A stretch of 64,000 nt of DNA from Paralichthys olivaceus (lineage: Eukaryota; Chordata; Actinopteri; Pleuronectiformes; Paralichthyidae), in contig NC_091095.1 in the NCBI RefSeq assembly GCF_024713975.1, forward strand, positions 1,862,501 to 1,926,500, in the 5' to 3' direction. Both the position numbers and the translations under genes were made by a program. Positions 8,994 to 21,600 of this stretch are shown piece after piece. How positions within the stretch are numbered: position 1 is the first letter of the stretch; each line of letters starts with the position of its first letter. A model generated the notes under the pieces. That model did not search any database. It was not told the DNA's origin and was given only the letters and a program-made list of their open reading frames with translations.

Positions 8994-11900
8994 AATGGAC
9001 GAAGCGTCTCCACATCGTCTCCCAGATACGAGCGCCGTTGCTTTATCTCCTCGAGTCGTTCGGAGTCGGCGCTGTAGCGATCGCGGGACGAAGCCGCTGA
9101 CGCACGTCCTCCACCAATCGTGAGTCGGTCTAAGCTGTCAATCATCTTCATCCTGTGTTGGTTGTTTTTACAGAATCAAAAAAAACAAACAAACAAATTC
9201 ATCTTCACAGAAACACTAAGATATTTTTGGTCCATGTCCCACTGATGAACATGGAGGAGACATCATGACCAGCCACCAGGGGGCCATAAAGATAATTTCC
9301 CTTTCATGTCGTCCATGTTTATTTACAGTAAATGATGAAGAGATCTTTAAGGAGAGGAGGTCAGACTCTGTTGGTTTCTCCTCCTTCTTCTCTTCTCCTT
9401 CTTCTCTTTCTTTCCTCTGTTTCTTTCTTTCCTCTTGGTTTTGGTTCCTGTCGCTGTTTGTTCTCGGAGTCGTGTTCTCTTCCTTTGACGCACTTTGTCT
9501 AATTAGACTTCAGCACATCAGGATTAGTTACTGAACTCCAGAGGATTCATTATCGCTGCTCAGTAGAAAAACTATTTAACCTCCAAGTCAGCTGGATTTT
9601 TTTTTTTTTCCTATTTCTTCTGATGAGTTAAAGTTAAACTGCTTTTATAGCAACTTCCTGTTTGTTACAAAGCTCGACCAGTATTTAAACCTGAGCTCGA
9701 CTAATCCGTGTTTGTGGGAGTAAAAGTTTTCAGATGTCTTGACTGATTCGTCATCAGAGACTTGACCTGAACTTCATTTAAGAAAATAAATATTATTTAT
9801 GTGAAATTTAAACAGAAATCCACGTTTATTTGATTGTTGGTTCTGTTTCGATGTTTTTAAAACTTTGACTCGTCTGTGAAAGTCTCATATCAGACAACGT
9901 TATCGGCCAAATGATAAATTCATGGTCAGCGACCTCACGAGAAACGGATCTGTTGAAAAAGTTTTCAGGGACAGAAACTCCGCTCTGTAGTTTTCTACTG
10001 TGAGTTCAAGTTTCATGAGGTTTCTTGTCTCTCATGCTCTGTCCTTCCAGACTGAATCAGAACTTTTATTGTGTGGAAATAAAAAAGAAAAGTTTTGAGC
10101 AGAGTTGAACTCTGATGACAGAAGAGGCAGAAAAACACTCCAGAGATAAATGAGCTTCTTCTTTCTCTACTTTTGTTTCCAGCTTCAGGCTCGAATTAAA
10201 ACCTGAAAGGATGAAACGTGGGTCACAGGATTTGAACAGATGTTTTCTTGTGTGTGAATCAAACTTGTCCGTCACTAACGTTATTAACCGTGTGTTCCGA
10301 GGCCTTGTAGAAACAGACAGGATCATTCTGTAGATACCTGAGGTGATTTTAAAAAAGCAGATGATTAAACAAGCTGCTGTGATTCTGTAATAAAGGTTTG
10401 TTAAAGTAGACACTCGTCCTCTTGTCGTACTTGTGAATTTAATCTGTTAAAGTTTTCAGACTTTGGAAAAGTCTGCTTCACAACAAATATGAGAAAATGT
10501 CTCTGGGACGTCGGAGACATTATGAATGTGTTTGTGTGTTGACTGAAGATCTGAACATGCTCCTCGGTTTCTTATTAATCTGGAGCGAACAGACTCGTCC
10601 TGTGTTTTTAATATATCCGAGGCTGCATTTGTTATTTTCATCATCAGATCTTTTTTTTTTTTTTATCTTCAAATGAATTTTCAGTCTTTAAAAAGTCATA
10701 AACATGTGAAACATCCGTTTTCAGGCTCCACAACCAACGTTAACATATTTTAATAGAATTTAAAATGTGAATCAAACGAGCAAAATCATAAATGTTCAAA
10801 CTGAAAACACAGAAACATCGTCACGTTTAAGAATCTCTGACCAGCAAATAAATTAATCTTAATTATTCAGTTCCAAAATTCTGGATTCATTTGTTTAACT
10901 GACTGTTTCAATGCTAAAATCCCTTTGAATGGTTAAAAAAGTTCGTTAATCTGCCACTTTGAGTCGATATGTTTTTAATTTGAGAAGCTCGTTACACATC
11001 GTCGTATAAAACACAAACTACGTTTCTTAGATTCTTTGCTTTTTTGTCCCTGATGCAAACTCTTAATTGTATTTTTCTCTCCTTCATTAAACATGAAGAT
11101 TTTTCTGAGCTGATTTCTTCTTACTTTTCTTTCTGGTCAGTTAATATTTAAATGAAATGAAGTCTCACTCCGAACAGTAGTTTCTTAAAAATGTGTTTAT
11201 TTCGTAAATAGAGCATCTTCATAAACATCCACTATAAGACAGATCTATGGACAGAGGAGGACGAGGAGGACAGACATCAGTCAACAGAAGAGTGACGAAG
11301 AATTAACCATCGGCTGAAGCCAGATTTACTGATGAGAGGGAGGAAGATGATCTGCGGCCTCCAGTCTCGCTGCCCGACGCTGACTCACAGGAAGTTCTGC
11401 AGAAACCCGATCGCTCGACCGTTTCATTTAGTTTCCTGTTTTTCAGCTGATTCGTTTAAGAAAACCTTGATTTGATTCAGGCCTGTGAAACGAGGCTGAG
11501 AGACTCTGACGTCACGGGCCGAACGAGACTTTCAGGAAGATTGTAGATAAACCAGGAACAATTTATACAATAACATAACTCATGAACAAAATCTCAGCCG
11601 GCGAGTCTGGAACATGTTGTTGTATCTGATTGAAATGTGGATGTTTCTCAAGCAGAAGACGAGCGAACAGCTGATTTTAGTCTTTTCATCTATTTCCAGG
11701 AAGCAGAGAAACTGAATTTAACAGCCGAGTCTTAAATAAGATCCAATTAAACTCAGAGGGTGATTTTGATGAACGACACGATCGTCACCTAGTGATGAAA
11801 TATTAAATGTTCATCTCCTGCTTCGAGAAATAAGCTGGAGGCCCCGGAACCAACCTCCTCAGCTGAGACGGTTTGTTTCCGTCACATCTGAGTTCAACAA

Positions 11901-13133
11901 CAGATTCAACAACAGTTTTCTGCACAAACGGCAGCAAAAGTTCAATTCTGTCTCTAATTACACGAAACCCAAAGTGTTTGAAATGTTTATTTTTCAACCA
12001 AGAAATAATTCTATGATTTTAAACGGTTCCTCCGCCCAGAAGGTTTTTTTTTTGTCTCGTGTTTTTTCAAAATTTCTCCCAAAATCTCATCTTTTTTGTG
12101 AGAATTCTTTAAATCACACTTTGAGGGAGAATTAAAATTGGAATTGACTGATATTTTATCATCATGTATTAAGTTTTAAGCAGTTTTTCATATTGTTTCT
12201 TTTTGAACATGTCAGTTTATCACATTTATCTTTATCAATATTCTAACTTTCATTTTGAACACTCTGGGTTTCCGTAGATGAACACAAGGGGGCATCACAG
12301 CTGCTCTGACGCTGCAGGGGCTCCGGCACAGATCAGCTTCTGCAGCGTCAAACAAACTGAGATGAGGCTTTTCAAGTTTGTTGCTCCCGGCGTGGATCTA
12401 GTTTTTCGTGTGACGCCATTAGAGCTGCGAGATGAGTCAACAGATCGTCCACTGAATCATGACGCTACGATAACGAAGAGTTTGTACGAGTGCGTCCACG
12501 TTGACGAGTTTTATCAAATGAGGTCAAATGGTTCAAAATAAAAACTAAGATATTTCCTGTGTAACTATTGAAACAGGAGTGAGAGTAACAGTATGATGAT
12601 CAGTATCTGGAGTAACTTACGAACTGTAACTTTAACTTCCTGGTTCAGAGCGTAGACGGGGGTTCAGCCTCCCGATCACAGATCCAGGGTCAGAGGTCAA
12701 ACGTCTCGGGGAGTGGCTGATATATTGATATGTGAGAAGGGTTCAACACAAACAGAGGAATAAAGTACTGCAATAATAAATAAGACACTTTCCTTGTCAT
12801 GTGTGAACGGACAAGAAATAAACTGAAAATAAACGTCCAGAGGATTCGATGAATCGGCGAAGAACACGAACGAGTCCTGTTTAGAATCGGACAAAACTTC
12901 TTCTCCAAACATCGTCCGCAGCGAAACAGAGACATCCTACGACTGCGTGTGTTCCCTGTGCGAGCTGAGGCAACTTCACGATTCTCGTCAAGTTTAAAAC
13001 GGTTGTCTCGTGAGGTTTCGATATCGAATCACGCTTCTGTCGCCTTCTGGAGTCGACTTCTCGTCAAAGGAAGAAACGAGAGAACAAAGCTGCGTACCAC
13101 ACGTCCTTCAACCAACATGGCTGCCATACACAG

Positions 13134-13165
<32 letters not shown>

Positions 13166-14575
13166 ACACACACACACACACTTCATCAACAAGAGACGCA
13201 CATGACGAGAACATAAAAGCAGAAACATGACGGGGATGGTTTGAATGGTGACGGCTGAGCAATGATTGGAGAAGTGAGTTGATATGAGACTTGTGCAAAC
13301 GCTCTGCTTTCCTGTTCACCTCCTGCCGAGTCATTAATCTGATAAATCTACCTCTGTGAAGAGAGACACATTCTGCTGTCCGGGTCAACGTGCACCCGCC
13401 CTGGTTTGGAAAAAGCATCTCGCCATTAAAGACATTTTTCGTCTCACCGGAATCCAATCGGAACCATTATCCCGTCGGGGCCTCGGGGCAGATTTCCAGG
13501 CGACTGAAGGAGGTGATGGTACCTCGAGTTCGGTCTGCGCAGATTGTTCTCAAAACAGATTGGGTCAATTTTTGCTTTTCGAACCCGACGTCATGAGTTT
13601 AAATGCTGAGATGCTTTCTAACCAGGCAGAGTGAGAAAAGGCGTTCAGGGGAACACAGTCACCACAGCTCCTGTCTGCAGCACCTTCAGTACTCAGAGAA
13701 TCCCCTTCTTGAAAAGGTATGGCTTTTTTTCTTCTTTTTTTTTTTTCAAACAGGCGCCCCGGGGAGACGGAGGCCTGAACAGTCCGGACGAGGAAGCAGC
13801 ACGAACAATAATAATCGTCTTCGGAACAACAACAACGGAAGCTTCTGTACAATCAGGCACAAAAATACACGTTTTCTCTGACAAACTCCAGAATCCTTCG
13901 TTCTTTGGTTCCACAGTAGAGGGGAAGCTCCTCCCACAGTATCGAGAGAATCCCGGCGGTCTGAAAGTGAGGAGAGTCGCTGCGTCGGCAAAAAGCTCTG
14001 GATGCTACAGGGCTGCGGGGGAGGGGGGGGGGAGTGCAGCGGTTTCCACAAAAGCTCAAAAAGTTTCTATTACATGACTTCTGCTGCCAGCCGACGACCC
14101 CACGGAGGTTCTTCACGTCGTCTGGTTCTGGTTGCTACATGTGTGATCCTGGTTTGTGTTAAAGCGCCTCAGTGACGATGGTCGATGGTCGATGCCAACG
14201 AACCAGCTGGGTCATATGGTACAGTCCAGGTCAGGAGTCTCCATCCTGTGTCCACAGCTACGTCTCACTGGATCACTTCAGTTTCAACCAAAACAAGTTT
14301 GGAACCTGCAGGAAAATGATCTGCAGAGAGTTCACCCGTTAAATACAAAACTCAACGCATCGAGTCTGAAGCTTTCAGATTTTTCTGCAGGACTCAGTTT
14401 CTCTCCGCAGCAGAGAGTCTGATCATCGTTGCTGTTCAGACGCCGTCTCGTCTTTCAACGTCGCTTTCAACGTCTCTACCAAGAAGGAAGAAATAAATCA
14501 GGAAACGTCCTTTGGTTTCAAATGATGCAACAGCTCCTGTGTCAAGTTCGCTTTGCAACTCGCTGAAGTGAGTTT
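8994..14575. other. Convergent intergenic interval with the unmapped ATP11B 3' UTR
   Basis: MCCC1 (+) and ATP11B (-) point toward each other here. I find no exon with splice support and nothing resembling DCUN1D1. Several minus-strand AATAAA candidates exist (TTTATT on the plus strand, e.g. 11986-11991 and 11196-11201), so the ATP11B 3' UTR could extend far into this interval. Visible repeats are a (CA)n tract at about 13134-13180 and short homopolymers at 9599-9610, 10650-10664 and 13725-13747. The rest looks unique and mildly AT-rich. Confidence 0.5.
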
Positions 14576-14581
14576 TTTATT
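14576..14581 (-). terminator. Candidate proximal polyadenylation signal of ATP11B
   Basis: The plus strand reads TTTATT, i.e. AATAAA on the ATP11B strand, about 100 nt after its stop codon at 14678-14680. This would give a very short 3' UTR; more distal signals near 11.99 and 11.2 kb are alternatives. Confidence 0.35.
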
Positions 14582-14677
14582 GGAGTGTGTTGATTAAAAT
14601 GGCGGCAGGGGGAGTGGTCAAGACTCAAAGGAAAGTGTCCCCCGGCTCTGTGCGTTACGGTCAGTGGCCCCTGGGAG

Positions 14678-14759
14678 TCAGCAGTGGGTGGCCTCGATGG
14701 GCGACAGCGTCAGGATGCTGCGATCGTTAGAGTAGAAGTTCTCCGTGTCGCCCCAAGAC
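14678..14759 (-). CDS. ATP11B: ATP11B exon 30: shared C-terminal end
   Basis: This exon completes an Arg codon begun upstream (two bases in the previous exon plus G), then encodes [19 protein letters not shown] and a short end before TGA at 14680-14678. The NDRSILTLS block matches human ATP11B as I recall it. Only an upstream exon that exits in phase 2 keeps this frame; skipping both candidate exons 29 would give ten residues and a stop. Confidence 0.93.
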
Positions 14760-14797
14760 CTGAAAACAGGCAGTGACCGAGGATTAGGACACTGATG

Positions 14798-14834
<37 letters not shown>

Positions 14835-15635
14835 AGGTGTTTTGTGTTAACAATCATCACAACCAGGCTGAAGAAGCAGAGTGAGAGGTGGAGGAGTGAA
14901 GAGTTAGTGATGAGTGTGATGTTGTTAGTGATGAGGATCTCAAGTCTCCACCTTCACTCACTGAACCAGAGTCAGATTTAAGATCTGGATTAATGTCCAG
15001 ACTAAATAATGACGATGAGTAAATTCTTCATTCAAAACTTTAACTGTGGATTATTCAATGAAGAATAAAGCTGCAGAGAAACAGAGATTTAAAGTGTTTT
15101 CTGGTTTTGTTCCGAGGTGAGAGGAGACCTGAGATACACAACTCGTGAACATGAAGTCAACAATCACCATAAAGAGAAATCAATCATGAATCACACTCGT
15201 GCTACACACTGAATACATCTGCTCCCAACCAGAAACAGAAGTAGATTTCTGATGAGATATAAATACATAAGTACAGCAGGCGGTTTAAAAATCTCAAGAA
15301 AAATATATGTCTATACTCAAACTGTACGATCTTCTCTCACAACATTAAACGTACGTCTACAGAATCAAACCAGCAAACTGGGTCTGTTTTGACAACGTCC
15401 GGCGAAGACAGATGCAGACCAGTGCACGATGTCGTCTTTTTATAAAACTCTAACTAACAGTCTACGTCGAACACGGACAGAACATCCCGACACGGATTCA
15501 TCAGGAAAGAGGCAGAGGATGTTCTGTTGAAGGTCACGACCACCGAACCTTTACTGCATCAAACAGGAACCAGAGCCAACGATCAGAGCCGAGAGTTCAA
15601 ACAGTTCATCCCCTGATCTTCACAAGACTGCGGTA

Positions 15636-15679
<44 letters not shown>

Positions 15680-18600
15680 CTCTGACCACTGTTTCATACC
15701 AGAGAATACACTAACAGCAGCCTTGTCTCATTTCTGTTCCTTTCCACCTGTTTGTTTATGTCCTTTAATTTTCTAAATGTCAGTCGACCTGCTCTGAATA
15801 ATTCTCCCGACCTTTAATTTAACGCTGCTCTGCGAGACGAAGACAACCGTTTTAAAAACCTGGTAAACATGAAAACAGGCGGATGACTCAAATGGTGGTT
15901 TGACTGGAGGCGCTCTCACGTGCTACGTGACTAGCTCAGCTGTCTACCGGCGGTGAGGTCAAACAGGAAACATCTCGGTGCTAAAACCATCTTCGCTCCC
16001 CGGGTTACGACGGAACAAAGACGACATTAGCACCGAAAAACACTTTTGGGTTGAGCCAGTGGGAACGTGAACCCAAGAAAGGAACAGGACAAGGCGGAGC
16101 TCACAGGGGACATTAACAGCACAGGAATAATTCATCTGGAAGGTCGAACAACATTATGCAGATTTCAGACACAAAGGCACAAGGACACAGGAAGACAGAG
16201 GGGACAGAAAAAGGACTAGTGCAAGAGGATGAGTGTGTGCGGGGGCACAGATACATACAAGTTTACATAGAATACAAAATACCAAAGGCAACAGCAGCCC
16301 CCATGCAACAAGACAGAGTCTGGGCATGCTTGTTTTGTAGCCTGTAGGGGGCGCTACACCCAGGTTATAAAACAAGCATGCCCTCAAAGTTGGCCTCTTC
16401 TCAGAAGCACATATAAGGCTTCGGGATCCAGTAGAAAAAGACTGTTAGATACATGAAGTAGCAAAAACCAAAGAACTCTCAGATACTACACTTCCCAGCA
16501 GCCTCTCTGGTTCAGGATGTGGTCCCCTTGTTTTACGAGAGGAGGAGGAGGAGGAGCGAGAGATGTCTGACAGTAGCTGAATCTTCATCACTGGACTCAA
16601 CTGATGTTGTTCGATGTCTTAGTTTAATTATAAACGTAATTATAAATAACTGGAAATAAAAAAGCACAAAATATAAAAAAGTTAAATATAACCACACTCC
16701 TCATAAAGAAACACGGTACTGATTTGTCTGTAGACGGCTCACAGATCCTTCTGCTCCACGTTGTTAACTTTAACAGTTTAATTTCTATTAAAAAACAACA
16801 AACTGGGTTTGAAGCTGACTTTAAGTTTGCTAATTAAATAATCGTAAAAGACGTTTTCAAAATGATTGTTCAGAGTTGTCGTGGATGTATTCCTGCTAAT
16901 TGAAGCACGTCAAAAGACTCAATTTGATTCAGCTGCTGTTAAAAAACATCTCGGACTCCTCACGTCCGTGTCTGTTCCTGCTTTGTCGCTCCAGGACATA
17001 TTTCAGCTGCAGCCAGCATTCAACGCTGCAACAACAGACCAAGTCAAGCAGCCAGCTACAGTTAGGCTTTGAATAAATATCAGATTAATTCTTGATGTTT
17101 TATATACGTTGCTAATATGCTTGCTATACGTCCCTTCCAGTCACTGAGCGTGTTATATAGGACTGGGTGATTACATTCCCTCCCCCCTATGGCAGTATCC
17201 TAGCATTAAGGCCAAATGTGGGAGTCTCACTAATCGCTCTCTGTGGTTTTCTGCTTTGTTTACTTAAACCCAGAGGGTGAGGAGGGGCCGACAGGTAAGA
17301 GAGAGGGGGGGGACACACGAACTAAAGCATTTTACTAATGTTCATTGTTGGTTTTTATCCCTCTGGGAGTTTAAATCGACGTTTGCTCAGATGGAATCAT
17401 GTAATTAGTCGAGGTCAGATGATGCGTAAGATGTTTGTTATTTGTACTGCGGCCCAGCAACCTTCGCCAAATTACAGTCAGTCACAATTATATGTCTCAG
17501 CGATGAGATTACTCATACAGCTGGATCCCTCAGACCTGACTGACTGTGATGACACAGTCGTCTGCTCAACTGCAAGGGCTGGCAGGTTGTCGCCCAGAGG
17601 GGCTGAAAGAAGAGAGGGGGGGGGGGGGAGAACAATGCAGTGCAGTGCATCCCTTATTTTACCTGCATGCTGTCATAACCTTTACTCAAACACACGAACA
17701 TGTACGTGTCCACAACCTCTGACTGTGCGAGGTCCACTGCAAAACACTCAGACACAAAGAAAGCTACATCTTCATAATTGATCTGATCGATACCGAGTGT
17801 CCCAAAGCAGTTTTGGGGATTATTGATTGCTCAGCAGAAAGGGCCGATCAGGTCAATTAATCAATGACCTCCGCACTCTGGGATTCAGGTAAAAAAAGAC
17901 GCAACAACACAGAAACTGCAGACTGAGCAGACCCGCAAACTGTGAACTCAGCGCCCTCGTCTTTAAAGCTGCACTAGGCAAAAAATATTTCGTGGGAAAA
18001 AAAATAGATAAATCAATAAAGAAAATGAAGTTGTTGATGTTTTCTCACCCTTTATCACAAAGTTGTGCTGCAGCAGAGGAGGAATTTGATCTGCAGCCAC
18101 TAAGAGTTCACTTTGTGCAGGAAACAGACATCATGTTTTGTTATATTTACCTCTCACGGACGTTTAGGGCTCCCAAAATGCTAAATTGCTGAGTGCAGCT
18201 TAAAAGCTGAGTCACAACAAACTCCCACTTGATATGAAGCACTTTATGTCCCTTCAATCCCCGGTTATAATACTAGAGATGTGCACACCCACATTTGGTG
18301 TTTGGATCATATACGATTCCAGTAGCTTCATCTCAAGTGGAGAAGTCCAACAATGAACAAGAGGAATCACAGCAGAATATGGAAATCAACCTAAAGCTAT
18401 TAAGTCAAATCAATAACTGACATATAGACGAGGGTGTCATCCGCTAAAGTGCATTACAGAGAACACAGTTGTGCTTGAAATCAGGCAAACTCCCAACCTT
18501 CGATTTCAGACGTGTTGAACAGAAACGGGACAGAATAACGGATGATAGACGATAAGAACAGAGACACGTGGTTAATAGACGGACGCCCTAATGTAGAGGC

Positions 18601-21600
18601 AACACAGACAAGACAGGTTACAGACTATAGTGTAATGGAGACCTGTTGGGTAGAGCCCGACAGATATATCACATAGATGTCCCACAGGAAGTCTTTGGGC
18701 ATGGACACATTTAGAAATGCTGAATAAATAAATGATGAAATAAGTTGTCCTGCTCGGGGACAGACGGACAGAAAAGACAAAGCACAGAGCAAAGGCTCTG
18801 GGAATAGAACAAATCCACTGAGGTTCAGAAGTCTGAGCTTTAGACCTCATTGTATGATTAATATTGTCGTCTGGTCGATATTAGACGTATCGGTCGGGCT
18901 CTACTCTTGGTTGTCTTCAGTCTATTGGCCTCAATGAGATTACTGGGACCCACATTGTCCAAGGCTTTCCTGCCAAACATCCATATCTGCATGCTACATA
19001 GACGGCATGGGCATATAGATGTATTCAGTCACTGGTCTCTATAGTTTTGGTTGCTGATATTCCTCTCATCATACACCACGAGGTTAATATTTCTGTCTGG
19101 CTAATCGAACTGTCCAGACACGGATGGAAATAAGAAACCAACAATGCAGTTCATCTTGATCCAAACATCTTCAGCCTCCTCCTTCAGCTGGATTCCCAAA
19201 GTCCTGCTAAGCCACAAACCCGTACACCAGTTTCTATGCCCATTAGAAACCCAGCTCCCCCACGGCTGCATACCCAAACCAAATATGAAACGGAACAGGC
19301 AAAACTTACAGTTGAGCTGTGGCCACATTATGAGCTACAGCTCAGAACTGGAGTCCAAATTTTTGAAACCACGAGGTGGTGTCGGTTCGTCAGGTTTCAT
19401 AATCATTGTTAGTAGTCGTCGTGGTCCTCCCCACCTGTTGTTGCAGCTGGATGCCGGGCAATGGTTGTCACCGGCCGGGCACTGCCCTGTCATTTGCTCC
19501 AGGAAGCAGACCAGGCGGGAACAGCCGCTCTGCCCATGTTGGTAGCAGCACAGGGACTCCACACAGCTGAGGGTCTGCGCGGGGGCTGATAGAGACTGAA
19601 GGAAGGTGAAGAAGGTTGAGAAAGAAAGGGTGTGAAAGGTTGGAAGCAAAAGAGAAGGAAAGAGGGGGAAGTGAGAGGACAAAGAGAAGAAATGAATACC
19701 AACACAGTCACATTCTGAGAGGATGATGAGGGTGACGGCAGGATGACGTACTGCATGCTGTCACAACAACAATGATGGACAGAGGAGAGATTTCACACAT
19801 GCTACACGAGGGGGTGACATGTTGCAAATACATAAATCATAAAACTAATAAACAAATAAATAAGAAAAAAGAGTTTTGACTTCAGTTAAAAACAAGACCA
19901 TCAAGAAAGTTCAGTTCCTTCAGACTGAGCTTTATCAATGGCTCAGCTCGAACCTGCTTAGTGTTGTTGTGTGACTTCCGAGCTGCTCTAAAGATGGCCT
20001 CTCTCTCTGTTGCAGTTCTTTCTGTCACTTCTATGATGGATCACTCACTCTGCATCCAATCCATAACCCGCAGCACAAACTAACCGTGATCCAAGGCCAG
20101 TCGATCACAGCAATAACAGCCAAGCTCTTTTTTTCTTGACTACCTTTCCATCAAAATGATATTTTATGTCACACTTGATAATTTAATCTTCACACAAATT
20201 GTATAACTTCATGTCCTGGGATAAAGATCATGGATATTCAGCCTGCTTCTATTTTACCTACTGATCATATGGACAGTATGTGTCATGAGAAATGAGACAG
20301 TGTCGTCATCGTCTATCCAGATCTTCTCGTTTTCATGATACGTTAAAACCAAAGCAAAGTATTGTCTACACTAATGTAGGAGTTGGCAAGCAGTGGAAAG
20401 AAATGAGACTGGCAGACAAAGCTGAATGAAGTTGCTGCCAAGAAACCTGAGAGATCAGGTGGCTCTGCTGTCTTGAGTCAGCACCCGAGAGAGAGACAGA
20501 GAGACAGAGAGACAGAGAGAGTGTGAGGGAGAAAATAAAGAGCAGAGAGACGAAGAGAAGACAGAGACAGAGAGTGAGGTTACACTCATGTCGTCTGCAT
20601 CCTGATCAGGACAGAGCAGCATCATTAGAGATTAACCTCAGAGTAAATTTAGTGACCCATCTGGTCCGTGAATCAGCTTCAATTTGTACTTTTTGCAATA
20701 ATCAATTACGGGCATCATCGATTTCTCAAGATCAAAACTTGCAGAGCAGCAGACTTTATAATTCTCTCCACATTCACGTGTGACTGAATGAAAAGTTTTG
20801 ACTCCGTCGGGTTTAAAAACCTCCAGCGTCTTTCATCAAATGGAGAAACACCGAACTCTAAAATGCTTCTTTACGGCGTAGAGGCAGCACATCGGATATT
20901 TTAAACATGAGCCCTGATGTGGCCACAAAATTGTTGTGTTGTGTGGCCGAACGTGTGACGCTTGCTTTGGCTTGTGACGTTGCTGTTTTTACTTTTCTCT
21001 GCAGCAGAAATTGGAGACACTGCTGGCATGAAATCAAACTATTGTTTTCCTGAAGCTGGAAAACACTGACCAAACTGAAAATGGATTGTGCTGGCAGTGT
21101 CAGACGTCTGTAAATAATATTGTGAGCGCATTGTTTTGCTCTTAGATCAGAACATACTGTCTTTTACTGCAACACAAGACTCACCAGAAAACACACAAAC
21201 CAACAGAAAGTAGCTGTGACAACAACTTCACCACAACCGTACCCAGATTGAAATGTTTCCCAGACTTGTGTTCATTTGTTGTTGAAGTGTCCTTGGTGTT
21301 TTTATGTTGGTGAGACCACATGGGTGATAAATGTAGGTTTAAGCTGTAATGACCCACTCAAACCAACCGAGCGTCAAGTGGTGAAGTATCAATCAGTCAA
21401 CACCGAGGCAGAGGTCAACAGGGTTCACATTCTGCAGTTTTCATGTTAGATTCAAAGCTGCTCCTCTGTCTGGATTATGGGGGAAGCTCAAGAGAGAAGA
21501 ATCAACTGAATGAGCCACTTCACCACCGCAATGTTTGTGACAAATTGCCAAACCATGACTGACTGATTATAGTTCTCTTTAACAGTGAAGAATTCTGAGA

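Noticed and set aside
8654..9151. 165-codon minus-strand frame over the MCCC1 3' end
   Set aside because: It is antisense to the terminal MCCC1 exon and to the GGGA-rich 3' UTR; Pro/Ser/Leu-rich artefact.
13029..14116. Cluster of 90-148-codon frames on both strands
   Set aside because: Overlapping in all frames, partly through (CA)n and T runs, with no conserved motif; probably ATP11B 3' UTR or spacer.
19490..19756. Alternative frame of ATP11B exon 29 ending ...ASWSK
   Set aside because: It appears only if 29b is spliced to 29; that junction would drop the conserved C terminus, so I treat it as a non-productive product.
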